This document shows, one piece after another, positions 20,471 to 26,087 of a DNA stretch of 30,542 nt. Every line of letters starts with the position of its first letter. The stretch's first letter is position 1. Origin of the DNA: a virus. Made by a program: the position numbers and the translations under genes. Under the pieces are notes generated by a model, which was not told the origin of the DNA, ran no database searches, and worked only from the letters and a program-made list of their open reading frames with translations. The DNA is taken from IMG/VR virus record IMGVR_UViG_3300033144_005855, positions 1-30,542 of that record. One strand, given 5' to 3'.

Positions 20471-20721
20471 AAAAAACGATTACACTGACAAGAGTCGACG
20501 GCAAAGGTGACATGATAATAAAAACAAATACAATTTTAGGATTGATGCGAATGAAACAAGGCGGGTCAAAAGTAATGGTTACGCAGGAATTTAATTCGCC
20601 TTTTAATTTGACTGTCACTCAAAACATTTCTTGGATTCAATCGGAAATGGGATTTCGCAGAGTAAAAGCAATTTCTAAACAATCAAAAATGATTGATGCG
20701 ACGCAATTATGGTTAAATTGA
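20467..20721 (+). CDS. Small hypothetical protein
   Basis: An 84-residue product from ATG 20467, which has AAGGG 8 nt upstream and overlaps the stop of the microprotein gene (ATGA). An ATG at 20449 is possible but has no ribosome-binding site. The protein (MKKTITLTRVDGKGDMIIKT ... MRMKQGGSKVMVTQEFNSPFNLTVTQNISWIQSEMGFRRVKAI) is basic and beta-rich with no recognised motif. It is part of the replication operon, function unknown. Confidence 0.5.
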   Translation: MKKTITLTRVDGKGDMIIKTNTILGLMRMKQGGSKVMVTQEFNSPFNLTVTQNISWIQSEMGFRRVKAISKQSKMIDATQLWLN

Positions 20722-20933
20722 AAAATGCGTTTGATATTAACCAAGTGTTTCGATTTCTTATCAAGAGAATGCGCCGCCCTTGCGATTTAAAACAAAAACA
20801 TGAACTCATGCATGAGTTAAATTTAGAACGGCTTAAAACATTAAACCTGATCATTTTAGATGGGAGTCAAAATTTTGACACCAATACGGAGATTTTATGC
20901 AAAGCAAAACAAAAAGAATTAACGAAAATTTAG
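20709..20933 (+). CDS. Small hypothetical protein
   Basis: A 74-residue frame beginning 13 nt before the preceding stop. No good ribosome-binding site is visible, so expression would rely on coupling. The sequence (FDINQVFRFLIKRMRRPCDLKQKHELMHELNLERLKTLNLIIL) is helical and basic. It overlaps the next gene by 37 nt. The assignment as a gene is moderate to weak. Confidence 0.4.
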   Translation: MVKLKNAFDINQVFRFLIKRMRRPCDLKQKHELMHELNLERLKTLNLIILDGSQNFDTNTEILCKAKQKELTKI

Positions 20934-21109
20934 GTTTCGACATGACAACGAGAATAAGCCCATACAGTAAAGATTTAAGACTCGAAAAAAAGGAAGTAAA
21001 ATGTTTGAGGTGCGACGAAACATTTCAAGGTAAAAAAAATGTAAGAATTTGTTTATCATGTAAATCTTTAAATAAAAAAGAACTTACCTATGATGGCGTT
21101 TACAGTTGA
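20897..21109 (+). CDS. Small zinc-finger (CxxC...CxxC) protein
   Basis: The 70-residue protein has Cys36, 39, 52 and 55 in CLRCDETFQGKKNVRICLSC, a zinc-ribbon pattern. The N-terminus is basic (QSKTKRINENLGF). ATACGGAG with good spacing precedes ATG 20897, which lies in the end of the preceding gene. This ribosome-binding site is a one-mismatch version of the AAAACGGAG site in front of gp157 and recT. A DNA-binding or regulatory role is plausible but not shown. Confidence 0.6.
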   Translation: MQSKTKRINENLGFDMTTRISPYSKDLRLEKKEVKCLRCDETFQGKKNVRICLSCKSLNKKELTYDGVYS

Positions 21110-21139
21110 AATACCATTACTTTCATTGTAAAAGAAATG

Positions 21140-21156
21140 AAATTTAAAACGGAGAA
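21140..21156 (+). promoter_or_regulatory. Shine-Dalgarno leader, copy 1 (upstream of gp157)
   Basis: AAATTTAAAACGGAGAA sits 6 nt before the gp157 ATG and contains GGAG. The identical 17-mer recurs before recT at 21687-21703. Bases 21144-21154 (TTAAAACGGAG) are the exact complement of the loop of the predicted small RNA at 24190-24200. Confidence 0.6.
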
Positions 21157-21162
21157 TGAAAT

Positions 21163-21684
21163 ATGAAAAAAGAAACGAAGCTCACGCTATGGGGCATCGC
21201 TGACGAATTGAATGCCCTTGATGAATTATTAAAATTAGACCAAGGCGAAATCACAAAAGAAATGGAAGAACTTCAAAGCGAGGCGCAAGTCCTTCTTGAA
21301 CAAAAAGTAGACTCTTGCTGCGGTTTTGTGGACATGGAAAAAAATAATATTGCTGCTGCAAAAGATCGAATCAAAGAATTACAAAATTTTGTAAAATCAA
21401 AAGAGAATAAAATTAAAAATTTCGAGAACTTCGTCAAAAGCTGCATGGAAAAAACAGGCAAGGATATTTTTAATGGAGACTTCCGGCAAATTAAACTCAG
21501 AAAGCCGACCGATATTGTAGTTATTCAAGACGAGAATAAAATCCCAATGGAATATACCGTGGTGGAAACTACAGTTAAAATTAAAAAAGCTGAAATTAAA
21601 AAAGCGCTCAAAAATGGAGAAAAAATAGAAGGCGCAAGCTTGATGAAAGGAAATTCCAGCGTCATAATGGGATTAAAAAAATAA
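21163..21684 (+). CDS. Siphovirus Gp157 family protein
   Basis: The 173-residue protein follows the Gp157 family layout: an N-terminal helix (LTLWGIADELNALDELLKLDQGEITKEMEEL), then EQKVDSCCGFVDMEKNNIAAAKDRIKELQNFVKSKENKIKNFENFVKSCMEKTG (coiled-coil helices), then FRQIKLRKPTDIVVIQDENKIPMEYT and a final IKKAEIKKALKNGEKIEGASL. Family members are found next to single-strand annealing proteins and have been linked to phage resistance in Streptococcus thermophilus phages; the molecular role is unclear. Here it is directly upstream of recT with an identical leader, pointing to co-regulation with recombination. Confidence 0.88.
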   Translation: MKKETKLTLWGIADELNALDELLKLDQGEITKEMEELQSEAQVLLEQKVDSCCGFVDMEKNNIAAAKDRIKELQNFVKSKENKIKNFENFVKSCMEKTGKDIFNGDFRQIKLRKPTDIVVIQDENKIPMEYTVVETTVKIKKAEIKKALKNGEKIEGASLMKGNSSVIMGLKK

Positions 21685-21686
21685 AC

Positions 21687-21703
21687 AAATTTAAAACGGA
21701 GAA
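21687..21703 (+). promoter_or_regulatory. Shine-Dalgarno leader, copy 2 (upstream of recT)
   Basis: Identical to the 17-mer at 21140-21156 and located 4 nt before the recT ATG. Bases 21691-21701 are complementary to the loop of the predicted small RNA. Identity in a noncoding position beyond the GGAG core suggests shared translational control rather than chance. Confidence 0.6.
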
Positions 21704-21707
21704 AAAA

Positions 21708-22688
21708 ATGAATCAACTTACACCAGTGCAAGCGTGCGAAAATTTTATTAACAATTTAGAATCAAAGTTTATCGAAGTTTCAAAAGAGAATAAAACCGAA
21801 TTAAAATTTAAACAGGAAAGTCAATTTGCAATTCAACTTCTGCAAGAAAATAGTTATTTATTAAAAATAGCTCAACAAAATCCTGACAGCTTAAAAAATG
21901 CAATTATAAATATTGGAGCGATAGGACTAACCTTAAATCCCGTTGAAAAAAAAGCTTATCTTATCCCAAGAAAAGGCAGGGTTTGCCTTGATGTCTCTTA
22001 TATGGGGCTTGCAGACATAGCAATAAACACGGGTTCGATTAAATTTGTTCAAGCAAAAATGGTTTTTTCAAAAGATGAGTTTGAAGTTTTAGGCGCAACA
22101 AAAGAACCTATTCATAAATATAACCCTTTTCAAGAGAGAGGAGAATTTATTGGAGCTTATTGTTTAGCAAAAACTTGCGACGGTGATTATTTAACTGAAC
22201 CTATGAGCAAAAAAGAAATTGAAGCGATACGAGATAGATCGGAGTCATGGAAGAAAAATAAGTCAGGGCCATGGGCGACAGATTTTTCCGAAATGGCAAA
22301 AAAGTCTACAATACGTCGGGCGCAAAAATTGTGGCCAAAAACCAATAAGTCTATTCAAATGGACAACGCTATTTCAATGCTGAATCAAGTCGAAGGCATA
22401 GATTTTGAAGCAGAAAAAAAGGAAGCAGACGAAAAACAAAATGCGGAAGTGAAAGCCGCAGTTGAAAAACAAAAACTTGAAGCTCAAGTCGACCGTGAAG
22501 AAAAAAACGAAATAATGGCAGCGATAGCAGCAAGAGCAGGAGAAGCTTGCGAGGGAAAAACTGCTCAAGAGAAAGGCGAATTTATGGTCAATACGATGAA
22601 AATAAAAAGCTTCAAGGAACTTGAGTATAAATCAGCAAAGCAACTTGAGATTATTTATAACTCTGTCGATTGGGAGTGTGGAAAATGA
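21708..22688 (+). CDS. recT: RecT-family single-strand DNA annealing protein
   Basis: The 326-residue protein shows the RecT core: SQFAIQLLQENSYLLKIAQQNPDSLKNAIINIGAIGLTLNPVEKKAYLIPRKGRVCLDVSYMGLADIA, then GAYCLAKTCDGDYLTEPMSKKEIEAIRDRS, then WATDFSEMAKKSTIRRAQKLWP. RecT anneals complementary ssDNA in phage recombination, usually with an exonuclease partner. No RecE- or YqaJ-type exonuclease is obvious beside it. The VRR-NUC protein at 24230 is the only nuclease of this region. A Lys/Glu-rich linker (about residues 230-275) leads to a C-terminal extension (EFMVNTMKIKSFKELEYKSAKQLEIIYNSVDWE) that may bind partners. The stop overlaps the next gene as ATGA. Confidence 0.9.
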   Translation: MNQLTPVQACENFINNLESKFIEVSKENKTELKFKQESQFAIQLLQENSYLLKIAQQNPDSLKNAIINIGAIGLTLNPVEKKAYLIPRKGRVCLDVSYMGLADIAINTGSIKFVQAKMVFSKDEFEVLGATKEPIHKYNPFQERGEFIGAYCLAKTCDGDYLTEPMSKKEIEAIRDRSESWKKNKSGPWATDFSEMAKKSTIRRAQKLWPKTNKSIQMDNAISMLNQVEGIDFEAEKKEADEKQNAEVKAAVEKQKLEAQVDREEKNEIMAAIAARAGEACEGKTAQEKGEFMVNTMKIKSFKELEYKSAKQLEIIYNSVDWECGK

Positions 22689-22888
22689 ATACCGATCTTG
22701 TAAGAGACATAATGAAAAATAATAATAAAATTTATCTAGGTGATTCAGTTTATGTTGAATTTTCAGGCTACGACTTTACCGTTACGACTGAAAATGGTTT
22801 TGGTGCCTCAAATGAAATAATTATGGATTTTGAAATAATCAATTTATTAAATAATTTTGTAGAATCAAAAAGAGCGCGTAATGATTAA
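22685..22888 (+). CDS. Small conserved phage protein of the 'YLGDxVYVE' type
   Basis: The 67-residue protein starts at ATG 22685, overlapping the recT stop. Its core KIYLGDSVYVEFSGYDFTVTTENGFGASNEIIMDFEIINLLNNF resembles a small protein family widespread in phages beside recombination genes ('YLGDaVY.e.......lTTenG....n.i.l...v...l'). The function is unknown. An in-frame ATG at 22670 is less likely because it would start deeper inside recT. It overlaps the next gene by 8 nt. Confidence 0.65.
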   Translation: MNTDLVRDIMKNNNKIYLGDSVYVEFSGYDFTVTTENGFGASNEIIMDFEIINLLNNFVESKRARND

Positions 22889-23195
22889 AAGAATACAAGA
22901 AGAATTTATAAAAAAAATAGCGAGCGGGGTTGACCCCGTTTTAGCTTTTCGTGAAATAGTTAAAGAGTATTTTGTTGAATTATATGCGAGAGATTTTGTT
23001 TCTCACGAAAAAAGGAATAGATATCCCGATTTAAATAAATATGAAAAAAACCTTGAAGAAAAAACATTTAATAAGATAGGACAAGAAGTTAAAGATGAAA
23101 AACTTTACACCAAAAGAAAAACAATGAATTGGGATGAACAGGAAATAATTTATAAAGTGGTGATAGTTAAACCAATAAATAAAAATGAAGAATAG
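22881..23195 (+). CDS. Hypothetical protein
   Basis: The 104-residue protein (MIKRIQEEFIKKIASGVDPVLAFREIVKEYFVELYARDFVSHEKRNRYPDL...) is highly charged and probably helical in the first half, basic at the end. No recognisable domain. It overlaps neighbours on both sides by 8-11 nt, so it belongs to the replication/recombination operon. Confidence 0.5.
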   Translation: MIKRIQEEFIKKIASGVDPVLAFREIVKEYFVELYARDFVSHEKRNRYPDLNKYEKNLEEKTFNKIGQEVKDEKLYTKRKTMNWDEQEIIYKVVIVKPINKNEE

Positions 23196-23595
23196 ATCGC
23201 AAAGGAGAGCGGAAAAATCCGCATTTACAAAAGAATTAAGAACAGCAGTTTTTGATGCTTTTGAAGACAAAACGATTTATGCAAAAGAATCAGGCGTAAA
23301 ATTTCCAACGTCAATGGGAAATTTAATAGGATTTTACAAAAACAGTATTTATTCTGTTCAAGTTTATCAAGAATTAGGAATTAAAAAACTCGGAATTAGA
23401 CGACATGATCAAAAGGCATCTTGCCCATGGAATCATAAGCAGGCGATCAAGAATCACATACTAGGCGATGATGCCTATGCAATAGAGATATTTCCACCAA
23501 TCGAGAAACTAACCGATCAAGCTAACATGTATTGGCTTTGGTCTAGTGGTTCTATTGATGAAGCGTGTAAGCAAACTGGAGGGCTAGGTAAATGA
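23185..23595 (+). CDS. DUF7694-like protein with C-terminal coupling repeat
   Basis: The 136-residue protein includes FYKNSIYSVQVYQELGIKKLGIRRHDQKASCPWNHKQAIKNHILGDDAYAIEIFPPIEKLTDQANMYWLWS, which fits the DUF7694 pattern ('w.N..Y.Vqv.......l.ikR.d.......W...q.iKNe..G.....ve.fP......d.an.yhLW'). The function is unknown; such genes are common in phage accessory regions. The C-terminal tail IDEACKQTGGLGK is repeated almost exactly at the end of the next gene (IDEVCKQVGGLGR). The underlying DNA repeat contains TGGAGGG and the overlapping ATGA start of the following gene. Confidence 0.65.
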   Translation: MKNRSQRRAEKSAFTKELRTAVFDAFEDKTIYAKESGVKFPTSMGNLIGFYKNSIYSVQVYQELGIKKLGIRRHDQKASCPWNHKQAIKNHILGDDAYAIEIFPPIEKLTDQANMYWLWSSGSIDEACKQTGGLGK

Positions 23596-23819
23596 ATGAG
23601 GACGGAGTTATGAGTGATGAAGAAATCAATTCTCTTCCTTCTTATTTGCAAAATGACTATAGAAAAATGAATAAAAATATAATAAATGGTAAAAATTTAT
23701 GTGAGAACTGCGGTGGAACTGGAAATCAATTGTTTTCCATGTATCAAACTTGCGATGATTGTTATGGAAGAGGTTTTATTGATGAAGTGTGTAAGCAAGT
23801 TGGAGGGTTGGGGAGATGA
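23553..23819 (+). repeat. Pair of 43-bp direct repeats, each at the 3' end of a gene
   Basis: The segments 23553-23595 and 23777-23819 are 43 bp each with 36 identical positions; five of the seven differences are transitions in wobble-like places. Each encodes IDE(A/V)CKQ(T/V)GGLG(K/R), contains a TGGAGGG ribosome-binding site and ends in the ATGA that starts the next gene. Only the two ends are the repeat; the DNA between is the zinc-finger gene. Confidence 0.65.
23592..23819 (+). CDS. DnaJ-type zinc-finger small protein
   Basis: The 75-residue protein carries LCENCGGTGNQLFSMYQTCDDCYGRG (Cys37, 40, 54, 57), two CxxCxGxG-type knuckles as in half of the DnaJ central zinc domain. The N-terminus is acidic (MNEDGVMSDEEINSLPSYLQNDY). 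It begins at the ATGA overlap with the preceding gene behind TGGAGGG; a second ATG at 23610 with GAGG upstream is an alternative. It ends with the repeated IDEVCKQVGGLGR tail. Such small proteins may bind zinc or partners; the function is unknown. Confidence 0.65.
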   Translation: MNEDGVMSDEEINSLPSYLQNDYRKMNKNIINGKNLCENCGGTGNQLFSMYQTCDDCYGRGFIDEVCKQVGGLGR

Positions 23820-24082
23820 TAACAATAAAAGAATTGCAAAAAAAAGGTATAGAATTATCAAGAGAAGAAATTGCAATAAGAGCTATTGAAATAAGTAAGA
23901 TGTGCGCCAATGGTTCTTATAAAAATGCAGTGTCTTGTATTGGTCGCATGGTTGCGCTATCTAAAACAATTAATGACGGCTATTGGAGGGAAAAATTTAA
24001 CCTCGGGGCTAGTTATGAGAGTTACTACTTGCTTTCAAATTTAAAAGAAGGTCATCCCGATAAGAATACGAAGGTAAACTAA
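23816..24082 (+). CDS. Hypothetical protein
   Basis: The 88-residue protein starts at an ATGA overlap behind the repeated TGGAGGG ribosome-binding site. The sequence (MITIKELQKKGIELSREEIAIRAIEISKMCANGSYKNAVSCIGRMVALSKTINDGYW...) is mixed helical with no known motif. It is the last gene before a noncoding stretch with a promoter and terminator, so it probably closes the recombination operon. Confidence 0.55.
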   Translation: MITIKELQKKGIELSREEIAIRAIEISKMCANGSYKNAVSCIGRMVALSKTINDGYWREKFNLGASYESYYLLSNLKEGHPDKNTKVN

Positions 24083-24106
24083 AATGAAAAGCAAAATAAC
24101 TGAGAT

Positions 24107-24136
24107 TTGACAAAATAAAACTAAATCATTTAAAAT
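24107..24136 (+). promoter_or_regulatory. Strong sigma70-type promoter for the predicted small RNA
   Basis: TTGACA (24107-24112) is a perfect -35 box. TAAAAT (24131-24136) is a good -10 at 18-nt spacing; TTAAAA at 24130 gives 17. A start near 24143 is expected. A well-formed terminator lies only about 70 nt downstream, so the primary product would be a short RNA. Confidence 0.6.
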
Positions 24137-24142
24137 TTTCTT

Positions 24143-24215
24143 AATAACTATTTCATCATAGTATTTAAGAGGGGCATCAATTTTTACAACTCCGTTTTAA
24201 TTGATGCCTTTTTTT
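24143..24215 (+). ncRNA. Predicted phage small RNA with anti-Shine-Dalgarno terminator loop
   Basis: A transcript of about 73 nt would run from the TTGACA promoter to the T-run at 24209-24215. Its 3' hairpin loop exposes CTCCGTTTT, and CTCCGTTTTAA (24190-24200) is the exact 11-nt complement of TTAAAACGGAG in the leaders of gp157 (21144-21154) and recT (21691-21701). The zinc-finger gene at 20897 has a one-mismatch site. No ORF fits the interval. The same element could instead be an attenuator for the downstream nuclease gene. Expression is predicted, not shown. Confidence 0.55.
24173..24215 (+). terminator. Intrinsic terminator
   Basis: GGCATCAATT (24173-24182) and AATTGATGCC (24199-24208) form a perfect 10-bp stem with a 16-nt loop, followed immediately by seven T (24209-24215). 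It ends the upstream recombination operon and/or the predicted small RNA. The next gene starts 15 nt after the T-run with its own AGGGAAGG site. Confidence 0.8.
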
Positions 24216-24229
24216 GTCAGGGAAGGCAA

Positions 24230-24622
24230 ATGAAGGAATCGGTGATTCAAGCTTCAATTATTTCTTATCTAAAAACCATAAAGCTTGCCTATGTTTTAAA
24301 TGTCTCGACGACTGGCGTTTATGACCCATCAAAAAAACAATTCAGATCAAATAAAAATCAAAAAGGTTGCTCAGATATTTTATTCTTTTGGAAAAGTACG
24401 TGCGTTGCGATTGAAGTTAAAACTCGACTTGAGTATCGTTTTGTTAATAAGCATTACGATCGATTGATGAAGTTATATTTATGCAAAACAAAAAGAGATA
24501 GGCACCTTCACGATCAAATTTTATTCATTGAAGGCTTAAAACGAAGTGGTAACAAAGGTTTTTTTACTGACTCAATCGACGACACTAAAAAAAAACTAAT
24601 TGAGATAATGCATGAAAATTGA
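24230..24622 (+). CDS. VRR-NUC domain nuclease
   Basis: The 130-residue protein has the VRR-NUC (PD-(D/E)XK) core: Gln7 in the N-terminal helix, GCSDILFFWKSTCVAIEVK with Asp49, Glu62 and Lys64, then LHDQILFIEGLKRSGNKGFFTDSIDD. The family acts as a structure-specific nuclease or Holliday-junction resolvase in phages and as FAN1-like repair enzymes. In this position it is the likely nuclease partner for RecT-dependent recombination or resolution before packaging, which is inference. The start has AGGGAAGG 7 nt upstream. It overlaps the next gene by 11 nt. Confidence 0.85.
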   Translation: MKESVIQASIISYLKTIKLAYVLNVSTTGVYDPSKKQFRSNKNQKGCSDILFFWKSTCVAIEVKTRLEYRFVNKHYDRLMKLYLCKTKRDRHLHDQILFIEGLKRSGNKGFFTDSIDDTKKKLIEIMHEN

Positions 24623-24815
24623 ACTTGAGAAAAGATATTGCGCAATCAAAGCCTGTTCAAATTCATTCAAAGTTTTAATTCCTGATAAAACCGTGACTTG
24701 CTCTTATTTTTGTGAGCAAGAATATAAGTATGGTTTAATAAAAGATAAAAAACGAAAGCAATTCAAAAAAGAACCCATCCGCCATCATCTCCTTGAGTGG
24801 GAAGACATCGACTGA
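24612..24815 (+). CDS. Small putative zinc-binding protein
   Basis: The 67-residue protein contains RYCAIKACSNSFKVLIPDKTVTCSYFCEQEYKYG with Cys10, 15, 30 and 34, a plausible C4 zinc site of the kind 'C...C..F.......FCS..C'. The rest is basic. It overlaps the VRR-NUC end by 11 nt. The function is unknown. Confidence 0.6.
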   Translation: MKIELEKRYCAIKACSNSFKVLIPDKTVTCSYFCEQEYKYGLIKDKKRKQFKKEPIRHHLLEWEDID

Positions 24816-24898
24816 ATGTAGAACATGACGACAAGCGCAAACCTTAACTCTCGCTAAAACTTGCCAAAACAACGCTAAATTAATTACCATTAAATAAA

Positions 24899-24942
24899 AG
24901 TGCTATTGTTTGGAAATTAAAATTAATAGCGCTCTTTACAAT
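24899..24942 (+). promoter_or_regulatory. Inverted repeat and possible promoter upstream of the parB-like gene
   Basis: AGTGCTATT (24899-24907) and AATAGCGCT (24925-24933) pair over 9 bp (one G-U) around a 17-nt loop. TACAAT (24937-24942) is a fair -10 just downstream, but the -35 is poor. CGCTA cores also occur at 24852 and 24873. An operator controlling this promoter is plausible. The wider 24816-24964 stretch has no ORF. Confidence 0.35.
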
Positions 24943-24964
24943 TTACATGAATTAATGAGGCGAA

Positions 24965-25534
24965 ATGAAAGTTGAAATTAAGTGCAAGGGCAGTCGAAAT
25001 GCAAAACTTGATGACCTAAAACCGTTGCAGGGCGATCTAAAAGAATTATCAGAAGAAAATTATAATAAATTAAAAACAGAAATATTAGATCTCGGATTTT
25101 CTGCGCCATTTTTTGTTTGGTCTCACATCGAGGGCGTGGCAAGAGATACCCTAGATTTACTTGACGGGCATCAACGCAGCAAGACTTTAATTTGTATGCG
25201 TGAAGAAAAAATCGAAATGCCTGACGAATTCCCAATTGTTGAAGTTGATGCGAAATCTTACAAGGAAGCAAAGAAAAAAATTCTCGCTATAAGTTCAAAT
25301 TATGGAACCATGACAACGCTTGGCCTTGAATCATTTATGGAAGATATTGACATGGAGCTGGATGAGATCGCGGAGGCATTTACTTTTGATGCAATCAATT
25401 TTGATCGAATGGCGGAAATGAATAAACCTGTCGAGGAAAATTACGGCGATAAAAACAATGAAATAGATACCGATAATTTTGGAAACGATCTTCAGCATAC
25501 TTGTCCTTCCTGTGGGTTTGAATTTAATGGATAA
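24965..25534 (+). CDS. ParB/sulfiredoxin-fold nuclease-domain protein
   Basis: The 189-residue protein begins with the ParB-like fold (LDDLKPLQGDLKELSEENYNKLKTEILDLGFSAPFFVW ... LDLLDGHQRSKTLICM) containing the DGHQR motif (67-71) that corresponds to the ParB GERR/phosphate-binding box. It ends with CPSCGFEF (Cys180, 183), half of a zinc ribbon. Phage ParB-like proteins of this type are commonly encoded beside DNA methyltransferases. They are not plasmid partition proteins and may act as CTP/ATP-dependent or nuclease-like factors. Here it lies just before the HNH endonuclease and the cytosine methyltransferase, suggesting one modification module. Confidence 0.8.
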   Translation: MKVEIKCKGSRNAKLDDLKPLQGDLKELSEENYNKLKTEILDLGFSAPFFVWSHIEGVARDTLDLLDGHQRSKTLICMREEKIEMPDEFPIVEVDAKSYKEAKKKILAISSNYGTMTTLGLESFMEDIDMELDEIAEAFTFDAINFDRMAEMNKPVEENYGDKNNEIDTDNFGNDLQHTCPSCGFEFNG

Positions 25535-25556
25535 TTAAAAAAGGATTGGGTGTGAA

Positions 25557-26087
25557 ATGAAGGAAGTATGGGAAAGGATTAAAGATGAGCGGTACGACGT
25601 TTCGTCGAAAGGTAACATAAGAAGTCATCGGTATATGAAAAATCTAAGGCATCAGATTAATAATTGTGGGTATGCTCGAATTGCTTTAGGTTCGACAAAA
25701 AACAGGAAGTTTGTTCATAGGCTTGTCGCTGAATACTTCTGTGAAAAATCATTGAGTAGAGACGTAGTTAACCATGTAGATGGAAATAAATTAAACAACT
25801 CAAGTGGCAATTTGGAATGGACAACAAGGTCAGAGAATGACTTGCATAAGTTCAGGATAGGCCTTGCTTTGGCAAGTAAATGTCAAGACTCATCAAGGGC
25901 AAAGCTTTCAAACGAGCAGGTATTGAAGGTATGTACGATGCTTAATACTGGTATTGCGTGCACCCACATTGCTATCGAGTTCAAAGTTAAAAGAAAAACA
26001 ATAAGCGATATAAAGTTGGGAAAAACATGGAATTCACTTACAAATGGAATATTACAGACCTCAAAAAAGTTAAAAAGAATGGATTGA
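25557..26087 (+). CDS. NUMOD4/HNH homing endonuclease
   Basis: The 176-residue protein has an N-terminal NUMOD4-like motif (WERIKDERYDVSSKGNIRS), an HNH_3-type core (HRLVAEYFCEKSLSRDVVNHVDGNKLNNSSGNLEWTTRSENDLHKF, about residues 55-100) and a C-terminal helix-turn-helix (LSNEQVLKVCTMLNTGIACTHIAIEFKVKRKTISDIKLGKTWNSL). This is the domain order of free-standing phage homing endonucleases, which cut cognate DNA lacking the insertion and spread by gene conversion. It lies between the ParB-like gene and the methyltransferase, overlaps the methyltransferase by 61 nt in another frame, and has AAGG upstream of the ATG. Confidence 0.88.
   Translation: MKEVWERIKDERYDVSSKGNIRSHRYMKNLRHQINNCGYARIALGSTKNRKFVHRLVAEYFCEKSLSRDVVNHVDGNKLNNSSGNLEWTTRSENDLHKFRIGLALASKCQDSSRAKLSNEQVLKVCTMLNTGIACTHIAIEFKVKRKTISDIKLGKTWNSLTNGILQTSKKLKRMD

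Noticed and set aside
23535-23560. GGTCTAGTGGTTCTATTGATG resembles the D-arm/A-box of a tRNA
   Set aside because: It lies within the DUF7694-like coding frame, with no acceptor stem or T-arm in suitable positions. No tRNA gene was found by eye anywhere in the window.
24965-25534. Plasmid partition ParB, implying a plasmid-prophage
   Set aside because: There is no ParA ATPase and no centromere-like repeats. The small ParB/Srx-fold protein is beside a methyltransferase, a common phage arrangement.
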